Positions 56,447-64,000 of a DNA stretch of 64,000 nt are shown in pieces. Both the position numbers and the translations under genes were made by a program. Origin of the DNA: Methylomonas sp. ZR1 (GTDB lineage Bacteria > Pseudomonadota > Gammaproteobacteria > Methylococcales > Methylomonadaceae); NCBI RefSeq assembly GCF_013141865.1, contig NZ_RCST01000001.1, positions 4,464,001 to 4,528,000 of the forward strand, read 5' to 3'. Positions within the stretch are counted from its first letter, which is position 1. Each line of letters starts with the position of its first letter. The notes under the pieces are model-generated. The model was not told the origin of the DNA. It saw only the letters and a program-made list of their open reading frames with translations, and searched no databases.

Positions 56447-56505
56447 CTCAGGCGGTTGCGAGTGATTCGTTAAAATCAGCATTGTGATAAACGCTTTCCA
56501 TATTC

Positions 56506-56527
56506 GAACATTCAGCGATAAATGTTC
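56506..56527. promoter_or_regulatory. Inverted repeat GAACATT / AATGTTC
   Basis: A 7-bp inverted repeat with an 8-base spacer, about 45 bases before the TonB-receptor start, so possibly near its promoter. A second regulator site is possible. Confidence 0.4.
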
Positions 56528-56571
56528 AGTGGATAGGGTTTTATATTTGCCGAATGTTGACTGGAATGATC

Positions 56572-58563
56572 ATGAAATACGCCGTGCCGCCCTTACTGAA
56601 TTTACCCAAATCCTTGCTGGTTTTTTTTGCGCTACTGCAAGCCGGTACTGCCGTCCTGGCAGGGGAAAAGACTGACCAGCTCGATTCCACCGAGGTAGTC
56701 GCCAACCCTGTTATCGAAGAAAACCACGTTGACGAGTTCTCCGGCGTATCTGCGGTCGTCACTGAAGAACAAATCCGCGACCAAAATGCATTGGATCTGG
56801 CGTCGGTCCTGAAAAGAACGCCGGGCGTGCAGATCTCGCGTTACAACCCCGTCGGTGCGTTCGGCGGCGACCAGGGCGGTGCGGTGGCGATTCGTGGCCA
56901 GGGTGCCGGCCGGCCTGGTAGCGAGATCAAGACCTATATCGACGATATTCCTATGTATATGGCTACCTGGAACCATCCTTTGCTGGATTTGTTGCCCGTC
57001 AACGGCATGCAATCGATTACGGTTTACAAGGGCCCGCAGCCAGCTATCAACGGCAACAATTTCGGTTCTATCAATCTGCAAACCAAGGCTGCGGCGGAGG
57101 ACGGTTTGCACGGTAGCGGCCGATTGTCCGGCGGCTTTTTCGGCACGATTACCGAGCAAGCCGATGTGCAAGGCAAGTACGGCGATTTCGATTTCTCGTT
57201 GGCGCAAGGCTACGCCAAATCAGACGGCCACCGCCAAAACGGCTACGGCGAGTTACGCAATGTGATGGGAAAAGCCGGCTATCAGCTAAATCCGCAATGG
57301 CGCTCGGATGTGACGTTTCTCTACGCGGATAACCGAGCCGGCGATCCGGGACAATACGGGGTAACGCCGCCTATCGGCGAGTACGATACGGTTGCGGGTA
57401 TGGTCGCCGCCAGCGTCAGCCACGCGCACGGCGATTGGCAGGGCAAATTTACTCTCTACCATAACGGCGGCGACGGTAACTGGTTGAGACAAAATACCTA
57501 CTTCACCGGCTTTGCCGACAACCGCTCGAATCTGCTCAGTCAATACAGCATGGACGGCTTTCGCTGGAAAGAACAGTTTTCGCCCTGGCAGGGCGGCACC
57601 TTAACGGCTGGGATAGATAACGAGTGGCTGAACGGTAAAGTGACTAACTTGGGCAGCCAGACCGGCAACCAAGTCTATCAATTCGCTACCCCCACTTTTA
57701 GACTCACCAGTCCTTACCTGGCCTTGAGTCACGACATGGTGCTGAGCAAAGACTGGGTGATGGTGCCGTCTATAGGTGTGCGCTTTTACGACCATAGCCA
57801 TTACCAATCCAAAGCCTCGCCGCATGCCGGCTTGTCATTTGTCTCCGATGATTTAACCGTGTTCGGCAACGTCTCAAACGGCGTCAACTATCCCGGTATT
57901 GACGCGGCGGCTAACTCAGGCGCCTTGTCGAACGTGCCGTTAAATCTATTTTCCGGCGGCTTTTTGCCGAATTTTTCAGCCGATGGTTGGCAAAACTTGT
58001 CGCCGGAAAACGTCGATCATGCTGAAGTGGGTTTGAAAGCTTCGCCCTTTAAAAGTACGCAAATCGATCTGAGCTTTTTCATCGATAACGTCAAGAATCG
58101 CTACGTGTTCGATTTAACCCAAGGCGCTTATATCAATTACGGCTCGTACTGGATGCGTGGCTTGGAAGCGTCGGTAAAACAAGACTTGATCGCCGACTGG
58201 AGTCTATTTGCCGGATTGACGCTACTCAACCCCAGTATCCCAAATTTGCCCTACACCCCGGAACAAGCGGTGACCGCCGGCATCAACGGTCCGATTGGCC
58301 CGTTACGTTTTTCCTTCGATCTGCAATATCAATCAAGAACCTGGGCGTTGAACCGCGCCCGGAATGTCGCCGAGGTGAATAACCAACGTGTTGAAGCCTT
58401 TACTGTGGCGAATACCCGGCTGGCCTATCCGATTGCCGAGTTAGGCAAAAAAGGCGAAGTGTTTGTCAGTGTGGAAAATTTGTTCGACAAGCGCTATGTC
58501 TATCGCCCTGGTTATCAAATGCCGGGTATTTGGGGGCAAATCGGTATTGCCGCCAGCTTCTAG
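56572..58563 (+). CDS. TonB-dependent outer-membrane receptor
   Basis: A 663-residue receptor: signal peptide (SLLVFFALLQAGTAVLA), plug domain (DLASVLKRTPGVQISRYNPVGAFGGDQGGAVAIRGQG) and a barrel ending GIAASF with a terminal Phe. The start at ATG 56572 follows CTGGAATGATC. The plug and the PchR-like divergent regulator point to a metal chelate or siderophore-like ligand, not B12 (btuB is elsewhere). A terminator follows the gene. The substrate cannot be deduced from sequence alone. Confidence 0.9.
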   Translation: MKYAVPPLLNLPKSLLVFFALLQAGTAVLAGEKTDQLDSTEVVANPVIEENHVDEFSGVSAVVTEEQIRDQNALDLASVLKRTPGVQISRYNPVGAFGGDQGGAVAIRGQGAGRPGSEIKTYIDDIPMYMATWNHPLLDLLPVNGMQSITVYKGPQPAINGNNFGSINLQTKAAAEDGLHGSGRLSGGFFGTITEQADVQGKYGDFDFSLAQGYAKSDGHRQNGYGELRNVMGKAGYQLNPQWRSDVTFLYADNRAGDPGQYGVTPPIGEYDTVAGMVAASVSHAHGDWQGKFTLYHNGGDGNWLRQNTYFTGFADNRSNLLSQYSMDGFRWKEQFSPWQGGTLTAGIDNEWLNGKVTNLGSQTGNQVYQFATPTFRLTSPYLALSHDMVLSKDWVMVPSIGVRFYDHSHYQSKASPHAGLSFVSDDLTVFGNVSNGVNYPGIDAAANSGALSNVPLNLFSGGFLPNFSADGWQNLSPENVDHAEVGLKASPFKSTQIDLSFFIDNVKNRYVFDLTQGAYINYGSYWMRGLEASVKQDLIADWSLFAGLTLLNPSIPNLPYTPEQAVTAGINGPIGPLRFSFDLQYQSRTWALNRARNVAEVNNQRVEAFTVANTRLAYPIAELGKKGEVFVSVENLFDKRYVYRPGYQMPGIWGQIGIAASF

Positions 58564-58587
58564 GCGAGTTAATCCATATCCACTCGA

Positions 58588-58618
58588 CAGCGCCGGCTTT
58601 TGCCGGCGCTGCTTTTTT
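58588..58618 (+). terminator. Intrinsic terminator after the TonB receptor
   Basis: CAGCGCCGGC-TTTT-GCCGGCGCTG followed by CTTTTTT, 25 bases after the receptor stop codon. The amidohydrolase gene starts 10 bases beyond, so it needs read-through or its own promoter. Confidence 0.85.
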
Positions 58619-58627
58619 GAAATAGCC

Positions 58628-59842
58628 ATGAAATCTCAATCTAGTTTAAAGCACTGCTACCGATTACTCTTGGTTTTGCTGTTGACGTTGCCGGGCAGCG
58701 TCGCCTACGCCCATGACCGAAATTTGCTCATCGCGGCAGCGCGGGTTTTCGATGGCTATACGCTCAGAAGCGATGCTGCGGTGCTGATAAGCGAAGGTAA
58801 GGTCGTCAGGATAGACAGCCGGGAAGCGTTTAACGATAGCGATGCGTCTCGGCTTGAGCTAGGCGATGCCACCTTATTGCCGGGCTTTATCGAATTGCAC
58901 GCGCATCTTAGCTACCAACACGTACCGGCTGATACCGTGCTGCGCCATGGCATTACCACAGTGCGCGATGTCGGCGGGCCGCTGCATCAGCCTTACGGCG
59001 GCGACGGCAGCTTAAGACTGATGACGTCCGGGCCGATTATCACCGCCCCGGCAGGCTATCCGATCTCTAACTTGGGCGAAACCGACATTGCCATGCCGGT
59101 AGCCGACGCGCAGCAAGCGCGGCAAGCGGTGCGTAAACTAGTGGCCGGCGGCGCGGTAGTGATTAAAGTGGCGCTGGAGCCCGGCGGCGAAGCGGGCGCG
59201 CCTTGGTCTGGCGGACACACGCATGCACATTCCCACGCCCCTCACAGTAAAACCCACGATAAGCCCCGTAGTTGGCCGATGTTAGCACCGGCGGTGTTGG
59301 CGGCCATTGTCGATGAAGCCCATCTACTAGGTCGCCGGGTGGCGGCGCATCTTGCCGAGCCCAAAGGTGCGCAATTGGCCTTGGATGCCGGTGTCGACGA
59401 ATGGGCGCACGCGCCCTGCGACAGCTTGCCGGACGCGCAATTGCAACGGGCCGCGGCGCAACAAGTCAGAATCGTCGGTACCATCGATACCTTGTCGAAA
59501 TGTCCGGGCGTGAGCAGCAATGTCAGGCGCTTGGCCGAGTTGGGCGCGGAGTTTTTATATGGCGCGGAAATCGCCCACCCTGACATTCCCTGGGGCATAG
59601 ATGGGCAGGAATTACTGTACTTACAACATCTGGCAGGTATGGCGCCGTTGGACGTACTGCGGACCGCAACCGCCAAAGCCGGCCAATACCTAAATGTGCC
59701 TTTACTTGGCAGCTTATTACCTGGCGCACCGGCCGATCTGATCGCGGTAAGAGGTGATCCGACGCAAAAGCTTAAATTGTTGGAATACCCTGATTTAGTG
59801 ATGTCCGGCGGCAAGCTGATAATCAATTACTTCGAAAATTGA
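58628..59842 (+). CDS. Secreted amidohydrolase with a His-rich loop
   Basis: A 404-residue metal-dependent hydrolase of the amidohydrolase superfamily with a signal peptide (LLLVLLLTLPGSVAYA). Metal-site motifs are HxH in ELHAHLSYQH, the Lys in VVIKVAL, His in AAHLAEP, His in WAHAP and Asp in EIAHPD. An inserted loop (about 195-215) reads GGHTHAHSHAPHSKTHDKP and can bind metal. It should act in the periplasm or outside. Imidazolonepropionase- or prolidase-like members are the nearest relatives in shape, but the substrate is unknown. Confidence 0.85.
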   Translation: MKSQSSLKHCYRLLLVLLLTLPGSVAYAHDRNLLIAAARVFDGYTLRSDAAVLISEGKVVRIDSREAFNDSDASRLELGDATLLPGFIELHAHLSYQHVPADTVLRHGITTVRDVGGPLHQPYGGDGSLRLMTSGPIITAPAGYPISNLGETDIAMPVADAQQARQAVRKLVAGGAVVIKVALEPGGEAGAPWSGGHTHAHSHAPHSKTHDKPRSWPMLAPAVLAAIVDEAHLLGRRVAAHLAEPKGAQLALDAGVDEWAHAPCDSLPDAQLQRAAAQQVRIVGTIDTLSKCPGVSSNVRRLAELGAEFLYGAEIAHPDIPWGIDGQELLYLQHLAGMAPLDVLRTATAKAGQYLNVPLLGSLLPGAPADLIAVRGDPTQKLKLLEYPDLVMSGGKLIINYFEN

Positions 59843-59992
59843 TCGGTCCCGGTTCTATAGTGGCTCTGCTCAGCCTCTGGAAAACCAAAGTTCAAGGCTC
59901 TAACCCCGAGGTCTATGGAGTGCGTGCGTTTTAGCTGGGTATTTGTTGGCGGTTCCGGCTAAACTGCCGGCTAAGCTTGCTACCCAATCGCC

Positions 59993-61198
59993 ATGCTCAG
60001 TAAAGACTTACTTCTTCAGGCCGGCAAAGCCATCCAGACTCAACCCCTGCGCGCCGCACTGATTATTTTGGCGATGAGCATAGGCGTGGCTGCCGTGAAC
60101 GTGTTGACTGCATTGGGCGACAGCGCCCGCAATTATGTGGTCCACGAATTCGAATCGTTGGGCACCCATCTGCTTATCGTCTTGCCCGGCCGCACCGAAA
60201 CCACTGGCGGCCACCCGCCCCTGTTCGGCGAAACCCCGCGCGATTTGACGCTGGACGATGCCGCTGCCTTATTCCGCAGCAAGCACGTCGCGGCGATTGC
60301 CCCGGTCAGTATCGGCTCCGCGCCGGTATCGGTTGGCGGTCTGGAGCGGGAAACCAATATCATGGGCTCCACGCATGCCTTGCTGCGCGTGCGGCATCTC
60401 ACCATGGCCCAAGGCCAGTTTCTGCCGGAGGCCGACGCGGATAAGGAAATCTCGGTGTGCGTGATCGGCAAAAAAATCAGCGAGGAATTGTTTGCCCATC
60501 AGCAAGCGGTCGGGCAATGGCTGCGCATCAACGACCGGCGGTTTCGGGTGATTGGTGTGTTGGCTAAGGAAGGCCAATCGATAGGCACCGGCTTTGATGA
60601 ACTAGTCATCGTACCGGTGGCTTCCGCGCAAGCCTTGTTCGACAGCCATTCCTTGTTTCGGATTTTAATTGAAGCCCACTCTGAAGCGGCCATGTATAAG
60701 GCCGTCGACGAGGTCCGCAATATCATCAAATTGCGACACGAAGGCGAGGACGATGTGACGGTGATTACCCAGGACAGCGTGGTCAATACCTTCGATAAAA
60801 TCCTCACCGCGTTGACTTTTACCGTGGCCGGTATCGCCGCGGTCAGTCTGGCGGTGGCCGGGGTGTTGGTGATGAATGTGATGTTGGTCAGCGTCAGTCA
60901 ACGCACTGCCGAAATTGGCTTGCTGAAAGCCTTGGGCGCCACGCAAAGCCAACTGCAACGCTGGTTTTTATGCGAAGCGGCCTTGTTGTCGCTGGCCGGC
61001 GCGCTGGTCGGCAGCGTACTCGGTCAGTTCGGTATTTTGATCTTGCAGTGGTTGTATCCGAACTTTCCAGTTGCTCTACCGATTTGGGCCAGAGTGTCGG
61101 CCTTGGCCGTCGCTTTAGTAACGGGGCTGGTTTTTGGGGTGTTGCCGGCTCGCAAGGCTGCGCGACTCGACCCAGTCGCGGCTTTGGCGAGGCGCTGA
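59993..61198 (+). CDS. ABC transporter permease, MacB/FtsX type (1)
   Basis: A 401-residue permease: N-terminal helix (AALIILAMSIGVAAVNVLTALG), a periplasmic MacB-PCD-type domain (about 50-260), then three helices with the FtsX motif RTAEIGLLKALGATQSQLQRWFLCEAALL. It forms a pair with the next gene and needs an ATPase; none adjoins it. The MacB-type ATPase and adaptor at 50.9-52.7 kb on the same strand are the likely partners. Confidence 0.9.
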   Translation: MLSKDLLLQAGKAIQTQPLRAALIILAMSIGVAAVNVLTALGDSARNYVVHEFESLGTHLLIVLPGRTETTGGHPPLFGETPRDLTLDDAAALFRSKHVAAIAPVSIGSAPVSVGGLERETNIMGSTHALLRVRHLTMAQGQFLPEADADKEISVCVIGKKISEELFAHQQAVGQWLRINDRRFRVIGVLAKEGQSIGTGFDELVIVPVASAQALFDSHSLFRILIEAHSEAAMYKAVDEVRNIIKLRHEGEDDVTVITQDSVVNTFDKILTALTFTVAGIAAVSLAVAGVLVMNVMLVSVSQRTAEIGLLKALGATQSQLQRWFLCEAALLSLAGALVGSVLGQFGILILQWLYPNFPVALPIWARVSALAVALVTGLVFGVLPARKAARLDPVAALARR

Positions 61199-61199
61199 G

Positions 61200-62399
61200 A
61201 TGATCTGGCTGGATTTAGCCAAGCTGGCGTTACGCAGCATCAGCAGCCATAAGCAGCGCTCTTTACTCACTGCCTTGGGCCTGATCATCGGCATCGCCGC
61301 AGTGGTGATTTTGACCTCCATCGGCCGCGGCATTCATAGTTTCGTGTTGGCGGAATTTACCCAGTTCGGCACGCATCTGATCGCGGTTTATCCCGGTAAA
61401 ACCACCACCTTTGGCTTGTCCGGCGCCACCATCAGCACGGTGCGGCCTTTGTCCACGGCCGATGCCGCCAGCCTGGAAAATCTCGATCACGTGTTGGCCG
61501 CCATGCCCATGGTACAGGGCAATGCTCGGATCGAGGCCGGCAACAAACAGCGCCGGGCCAATGTGTTTGGCGTCGGCGCCGCCTTGCCGCAAGTATGGCA
61601 ATTAAAAGTCGATAGCGGCCGCTTTTTACCCGACGACGGTTTGGATAATCCGCGCGCGTTCGCGGTGTTGGGCAGTAAGATGCGCACGGAATTATTCGGC
61701 AATACCCATCCGCTGGGGCAACGGATTCGCATCGGTAGTGACCGGTTTCGGGTGATCGGGGTGATGCAGGCTAAAGGGCAGATGCTGGGTTTTGACCTGG
61801 ACGATACGGTGTTCGTTGCCGCCGGCAAGGCCATGGAGATGTTTGATCGGCAGAGTTTGATGGAAATCGATCTGCTATACAGCAGTGAGACCAGCGCGGA
61901 AACGGTGGAGCAAGCCATCAAACGCCGCTTGATAGCGCGGCACGGTGCCGAGGATTTTACGATAGTTACCCAAAACCAAATGTTGGAAAAAATGGATTCG
62001 GTATTGAGTGTATTGACCTTGGCGGTGGCGGCGCTGGGTAGTATCTCGTTACTGGTGGGCTCGGTCGGTATTCTTACCATCATGACCATCGCCGTGTCGG
62101 AACGGGTATCGGAGATTGGTTTGTTGCGGGCTATTGGTGCCGAGCGTGGCATGGTGTTTAAGCTGTTTCTCGGCGAAGCGATGTTGTTGAGTCTGGTCGG
62201 CGGTTTCGGCGGCGTTTTATTGGGCGTGGCACTGGTAAAACTCGCCGCTGCTTTCGTGCCGGCATTACCGGTGCAATTGGCCTGGAATTACATCGTTGCC
62301 GCTTTTGCGATTTCCTTGTTTATCGGCGTTGCGGCCGGTGTGGTGCCGGCCATCAAGGCCGCTAGATTGAACCCGCTGGAAGCGTTGCGGGCGGAATGA
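61200..62399 (+). CDS. ABC transporter permease, MacB/FtsX type (2)
   Basis: A 399-residue paralogue of the preceding permease: LTALGLIIGIAAVVILTSIGRG, a periplasmic domain (about 45-260) and RVSEIGLLRAIGAERGMVFKLFLGEAMLL. The ATG overlaps the end of the first permease and follows GAGG. The two permeases probably form a heterodimer. Confidence 0.9.
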   Translation: MIWLDLAKLALRSISSHKQRSLLTALGLIIGIAAVVILTSIGRGIHSFVLAEFTQFGTHLIAVYPGKTTTFGLSGATISTVRPLSTADAASLENLDHVLAAMPMVQGNARIEAGNKQRRANVFGVGAALPQVWQLKVDSGRFLPDDGLDNPRAFAVLGSKMRTELFGNTHPLGQRIRIGSDRFRVIGVMQAKGQMLGFDLDDTVFVAAGKAMEMFDRQSLMEIDLLYSSETSAETVEQAIKRRLIARHGAEDFTIVTQNQMLEKMDSVLSVLTLAVAALGSISLLVGSVGILTIMTIAVSERVSEIGLLRAIGAERGMVFKLFLGEAMLLSLVGGFGGVLLGVALVKLAAAFVPALPVQLAWNYIVAAFAISLFIGVAAGVVPAIKAARLNPLEALRAE

Positions 62400-62524
62400 G
62401 CTATGCCCGCTGTAAAAAATGAGGGTAATCAGGGCCTCTGTCAGCGTGGCGAATGGATTCGGCCAAGTTGGATTCTGGGCTATGCTTATCAGCATTGGTA
62501 GCCAATGTTTTTCAAGAGGCCTTT

Positions 62525-62800
62525 ATGCTGAATATTAGTAATTATTACGAGCGATTGGTGATAGACCGGCTTTGGAAGCTTGCTGAGCAGGCCGACGAGC
62601 CTTTCAGTCAAGCGTTTCAGGAAGACGTGGCCTGTCTGGCGCTGAACCAATTACCGCCGTGTTATGTGCGGAACACCATCGATAAGGGTATTAATGTCAG
62701 CGAGCAGCAATATCAGGAGATGGCCGGTGCTGTCGATCTGGCGGTGGAGCAGGCGATACAGCAGGTTTTGCGCCGGCCTCGCGAACACCGCAATGATTGA
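62525..62800 (+). CDS. ComFB-like late competence protein
   Basis: A 91-residue protein of the ComFB family: NYYERLVIDRLWKLAEQ, CLALNQLPPCYVRNTIDKG and EQAIQQVLRR. In Bacillus ComFB belongs to the comF operon; cyanobacterial members bind cyclic di-AMP or related nucleotides. Its partner here is unknown. The ribosome-binding site AAGAGG precedes the ATG. Confidence 0.75.
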   Translation: MLNISNYYERLVIDRLWKLAEQADEPFSQAFQEDVACLALNQLPPCYVRNTIDKGINVSEQQYQEMAGAVDLAVEQAIQQVLRRPREHRND

Positions 62801-62842
62801 GTTTTTGCCCTTAACCTTTGACGTCGCCGATTCGGTAAAGCC

Positions 62843-63046
62843 ATGAAAAACGCTTTGATTTTTTTACTAATAGCTGGCGGTTTACAGGCTTGCGACTCGA
62901 CACCCGTCGGTAAATCCAGCCAGCCTACAGCAGTCCAGCCGCCGCTGGCTGATGCAATCAAGCAACCCATGGATCAGGCCAGGGATGCGGAAAAGCAAAT
63001 TTTTGAAAGCGCGGATCGGCAGAAACAGCAGGCAGACGAGATGTAA
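62843..63046 (+). CDS. Small lipoprotein
   Basis: A 67-residue protein with lipobox LQAC (Cys17) and a mature part rich in Gln, Ala and Lys (ADAIKQPMDQARDAEKQIFES), probably a helix. It should be a lipid-anchored envelope protein. Function is unknown. It is followed by two hairpins before the convergent OmpA-domain gene. Confidence 0.65.
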   Translation: MKNALIFLLIAGGLQACDSTPVGKSSQPTAVQPPLADAIKQPMDQARDAEKQIFESADRQKQQADEM

Positions 63047-63051
63047 GGTGG

Positions 63052-63121
63052 GGCAGAGATTCGATAACCGATGTTATTGAATCTCTGCCGCCAATTACCC
63101 TGCCGCTGGCGCGAGCAGGGT
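63052..63121. terminator. Two hairpins between convergent genes
   Basis: The first stem GGCAGAGATTC / GAATCTCTGCC is at 63052-63062 / 63079-63089. The second stem ACCCTGC / GCAGGGT is at 63097-63103 / 63115-63121. Neither has a strong T tract. Confidence 0.45.
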
Positions 63122-63130
63122 GGGTTGGGC

Positions 63131-63826
63131 TTACTTAAATTTAGGGCAGTCGAGATAGTCGGGATGTGCGGAAATAACCACGGCAACCCGGTGATTCTGA
63201 TCCGCCGTGTTATCGGGGCCACCCGCTTCGCCGATTGCTTTGGAGACCAGTTGCGAGGCTCTGGCACCGTTTTTAATCAGCAGTTCGGTAACGGATTTGG
63301 CCCTTCTTTCCGATAAGGCTTGGTTAGCCGCAGGTTTACCCACTGTGTCGGTGGAAGCAGTGACCGTCGCTGTCGCATCGGGATGGTCGTGTAAAAAGTG
63401 ACCGATATGGCTGATGGTGTCTTCCTTGGTTTTAAACGGCACATGGCTGCCGGTTTTAAAGTAGGCCACGGTTTCGTGAATGGTTTCCACGTGATGGTGG
63501 TTTTGCGAATGGACTTCGGTCAGCCATTGGCAATACTCTTTTTCCGAGGCCAAAACGTGTGCCGCGGCCGACTTTGCGGCCTCTTGCGCTTTCAGAGTCT
63601 CGTCGATGTTCCAGTAATAATCGTTTTGCCAATGTTTCAACACATGATTGGCGGTTTTCAAGTCCTGTTCAGCCGCTGAAGCATGGAGCAAAGCTTGGCC
63701 GTAATGACCTTTGGATGCAGCATCAATCTCAGCGCTGAGCCCGGCCACATCCTTTTTCGGAGTGGAACAGGCGGCCAGCGACAGAGCCATAACGGCAAGC
63801 GGGATGTATACGTATTTTTTTGTCAT
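63131..63826 (-). CDS. OmpA-domain lipoprotein
   Basis: A 231-residue lipoprotein: signal with lipobox LAAC (Cys20), a helical linker (about 25-115), and an OmpA-like peptidoglycan-binding domain (about 125-225) with TASTDTVGKPAANQALSERRAKSV. It probably links the outer membrane to peptidoglycan. An uncommon histidine-rich stretch (HSQNHHHVETIHE) precedes the OmpA domain. A truncated gene lies just upstream. Confidence 0.85.
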   Translation of the reverse strand: MTKKYVYIPLAVMALSLAACSTPKKDVAGLSAEIDAASKGHYGQALLHASAAEQDLKTANHVLKHWQNDYYWNIDETLKAQEAAKSAAAHVLASEKEYCQWLTEVHSQNHHHVETIHETVAYFKTGSHVPFKTKEDTISHIGHFLHDHPDATATVTASTDTVGKPAANQALSERRAKSVTELLIKNGARASQLVSKAIGEAGGPDNTADQNHRVAVVISAHPDYLDCPKFK

Positions 63827-63861
63827 GATCTTATCCTCAATATCGAGCGGTATCGTCCGCG

Positions 63862-63999
63862 TTACTTGCCATGATCCAGCGTGTCGGTATAGCCGTGATC
63901 CAGCGGGCCGAAATGAGTCCAGTAGCCGGGGTAATGCAGACCGAAGTAACGGGTATCTTCGCTAAAACGATCCCAGACGTAGGGCGGAGAGATAAATTC
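63862..63999 (-). CDS. C-terminal end of a gene cut by the window edge
   Basis: The last 45 codons of a gene that continues beyond the window. The visible part is rich in Tyr, His, Pro and Gly, with RYFGLHYPGYWTHFGP and a C-terminus ending DHGK. No family is recognised from this piece. It is on the same strand as the OmpA-domain gene. Confidence 0.6.
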   Translation of the reverse strand, partial: EFISPPYVWDRFSEDTRYFGLHYPGYWTHFGPLDHGYTDTLDHGK

Positions 64000-64000
64000 A

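Overview
This window looks like the chromosome of a gammaproteobacterium, most probably a type I methanotroph of the Methylomonas kind (order Methylococcales). The pointers are gammaproteobacterial gene orders (lptGF opposite pepA-holC; rluD-pgeF opposite bamD; pcnB-folK-panB-panC-panD; rsmI opposite lpoA-yraN-diaA), a fused ThiS-ThiG protein, a divergent transketolase, a VPLPA-CTERM exported protein and an AUU-started pcnB. No methane monooxygenase or RuMP gene is present, so the genus is inference. I saw no rRNA, tRNA, CRISPR array or prophage.

Layout. 1-7.4 kb: small envelope proteins, an HTTM-DCC membrane fusion and cobalamin-dependent methionine synthase (metH). 7.4-12.9 kb: a 1394-residue hybrid sensor kinase and a REC/HD-GYP regulator, both on the minus strand. 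12.97-14.25 kb: a decayed insertion sequence with doubled terminal repeats. 14.4-20.3 kb: a motility protein behind a FliA-type promoter, then rsmI, lpoA, yraN, diaA, glgC and a possible sugar-binding protein. 20.5-23.9 kb: a divergent transketolase, a 0.9 kb stretch without a convincing gene, and an RRM-like protein. 23.9-29.9 kb: ZIP transporter, pgeF, rluD, bamD, a secreted HExxH protein, DUF2058 and trmB. 30-35.6 kb: small unknowns, a BFD-type [2Fe-2S] protein, thiSG, aroG, a DUF155 protein and a VPLPA-CTERM protein.

35.5-40.3 kb is a cobalamin regulon: riboswitch, btuB, a BtuM-like S component with one conserved-looking cysteine, cbiB and cobD, all on the minus strand. 40.5-50.7 kb is housekeeping: fliW, pantothenate synthesis (panD, panC, panB), folK, pcnB, lptG/lptF, pepA and holC.

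50.9-62.4 kb is the most interesting accessory stretch. A membrane-fusion protein and an ABC ATPase lie at one end and two MacB/FtsX-type permeases at the other. Between them are an SpoIIAA-like protein, a ferritin-like protein with two ExxH motifs, an EamA exporter, a PchR-like AraC regulator with a 21-bp direct repeat beside its gene, a TonB-dependent receptor and a secreted amidohydrolase with a histidine-rich loop. This could be one import/processing/export system for a metal chelate or similar ligand, but that is inference. The window ends with a ComFB-like protein, a small lipoprotein, an OmpA-domain lipoprotein and a truncated gene.
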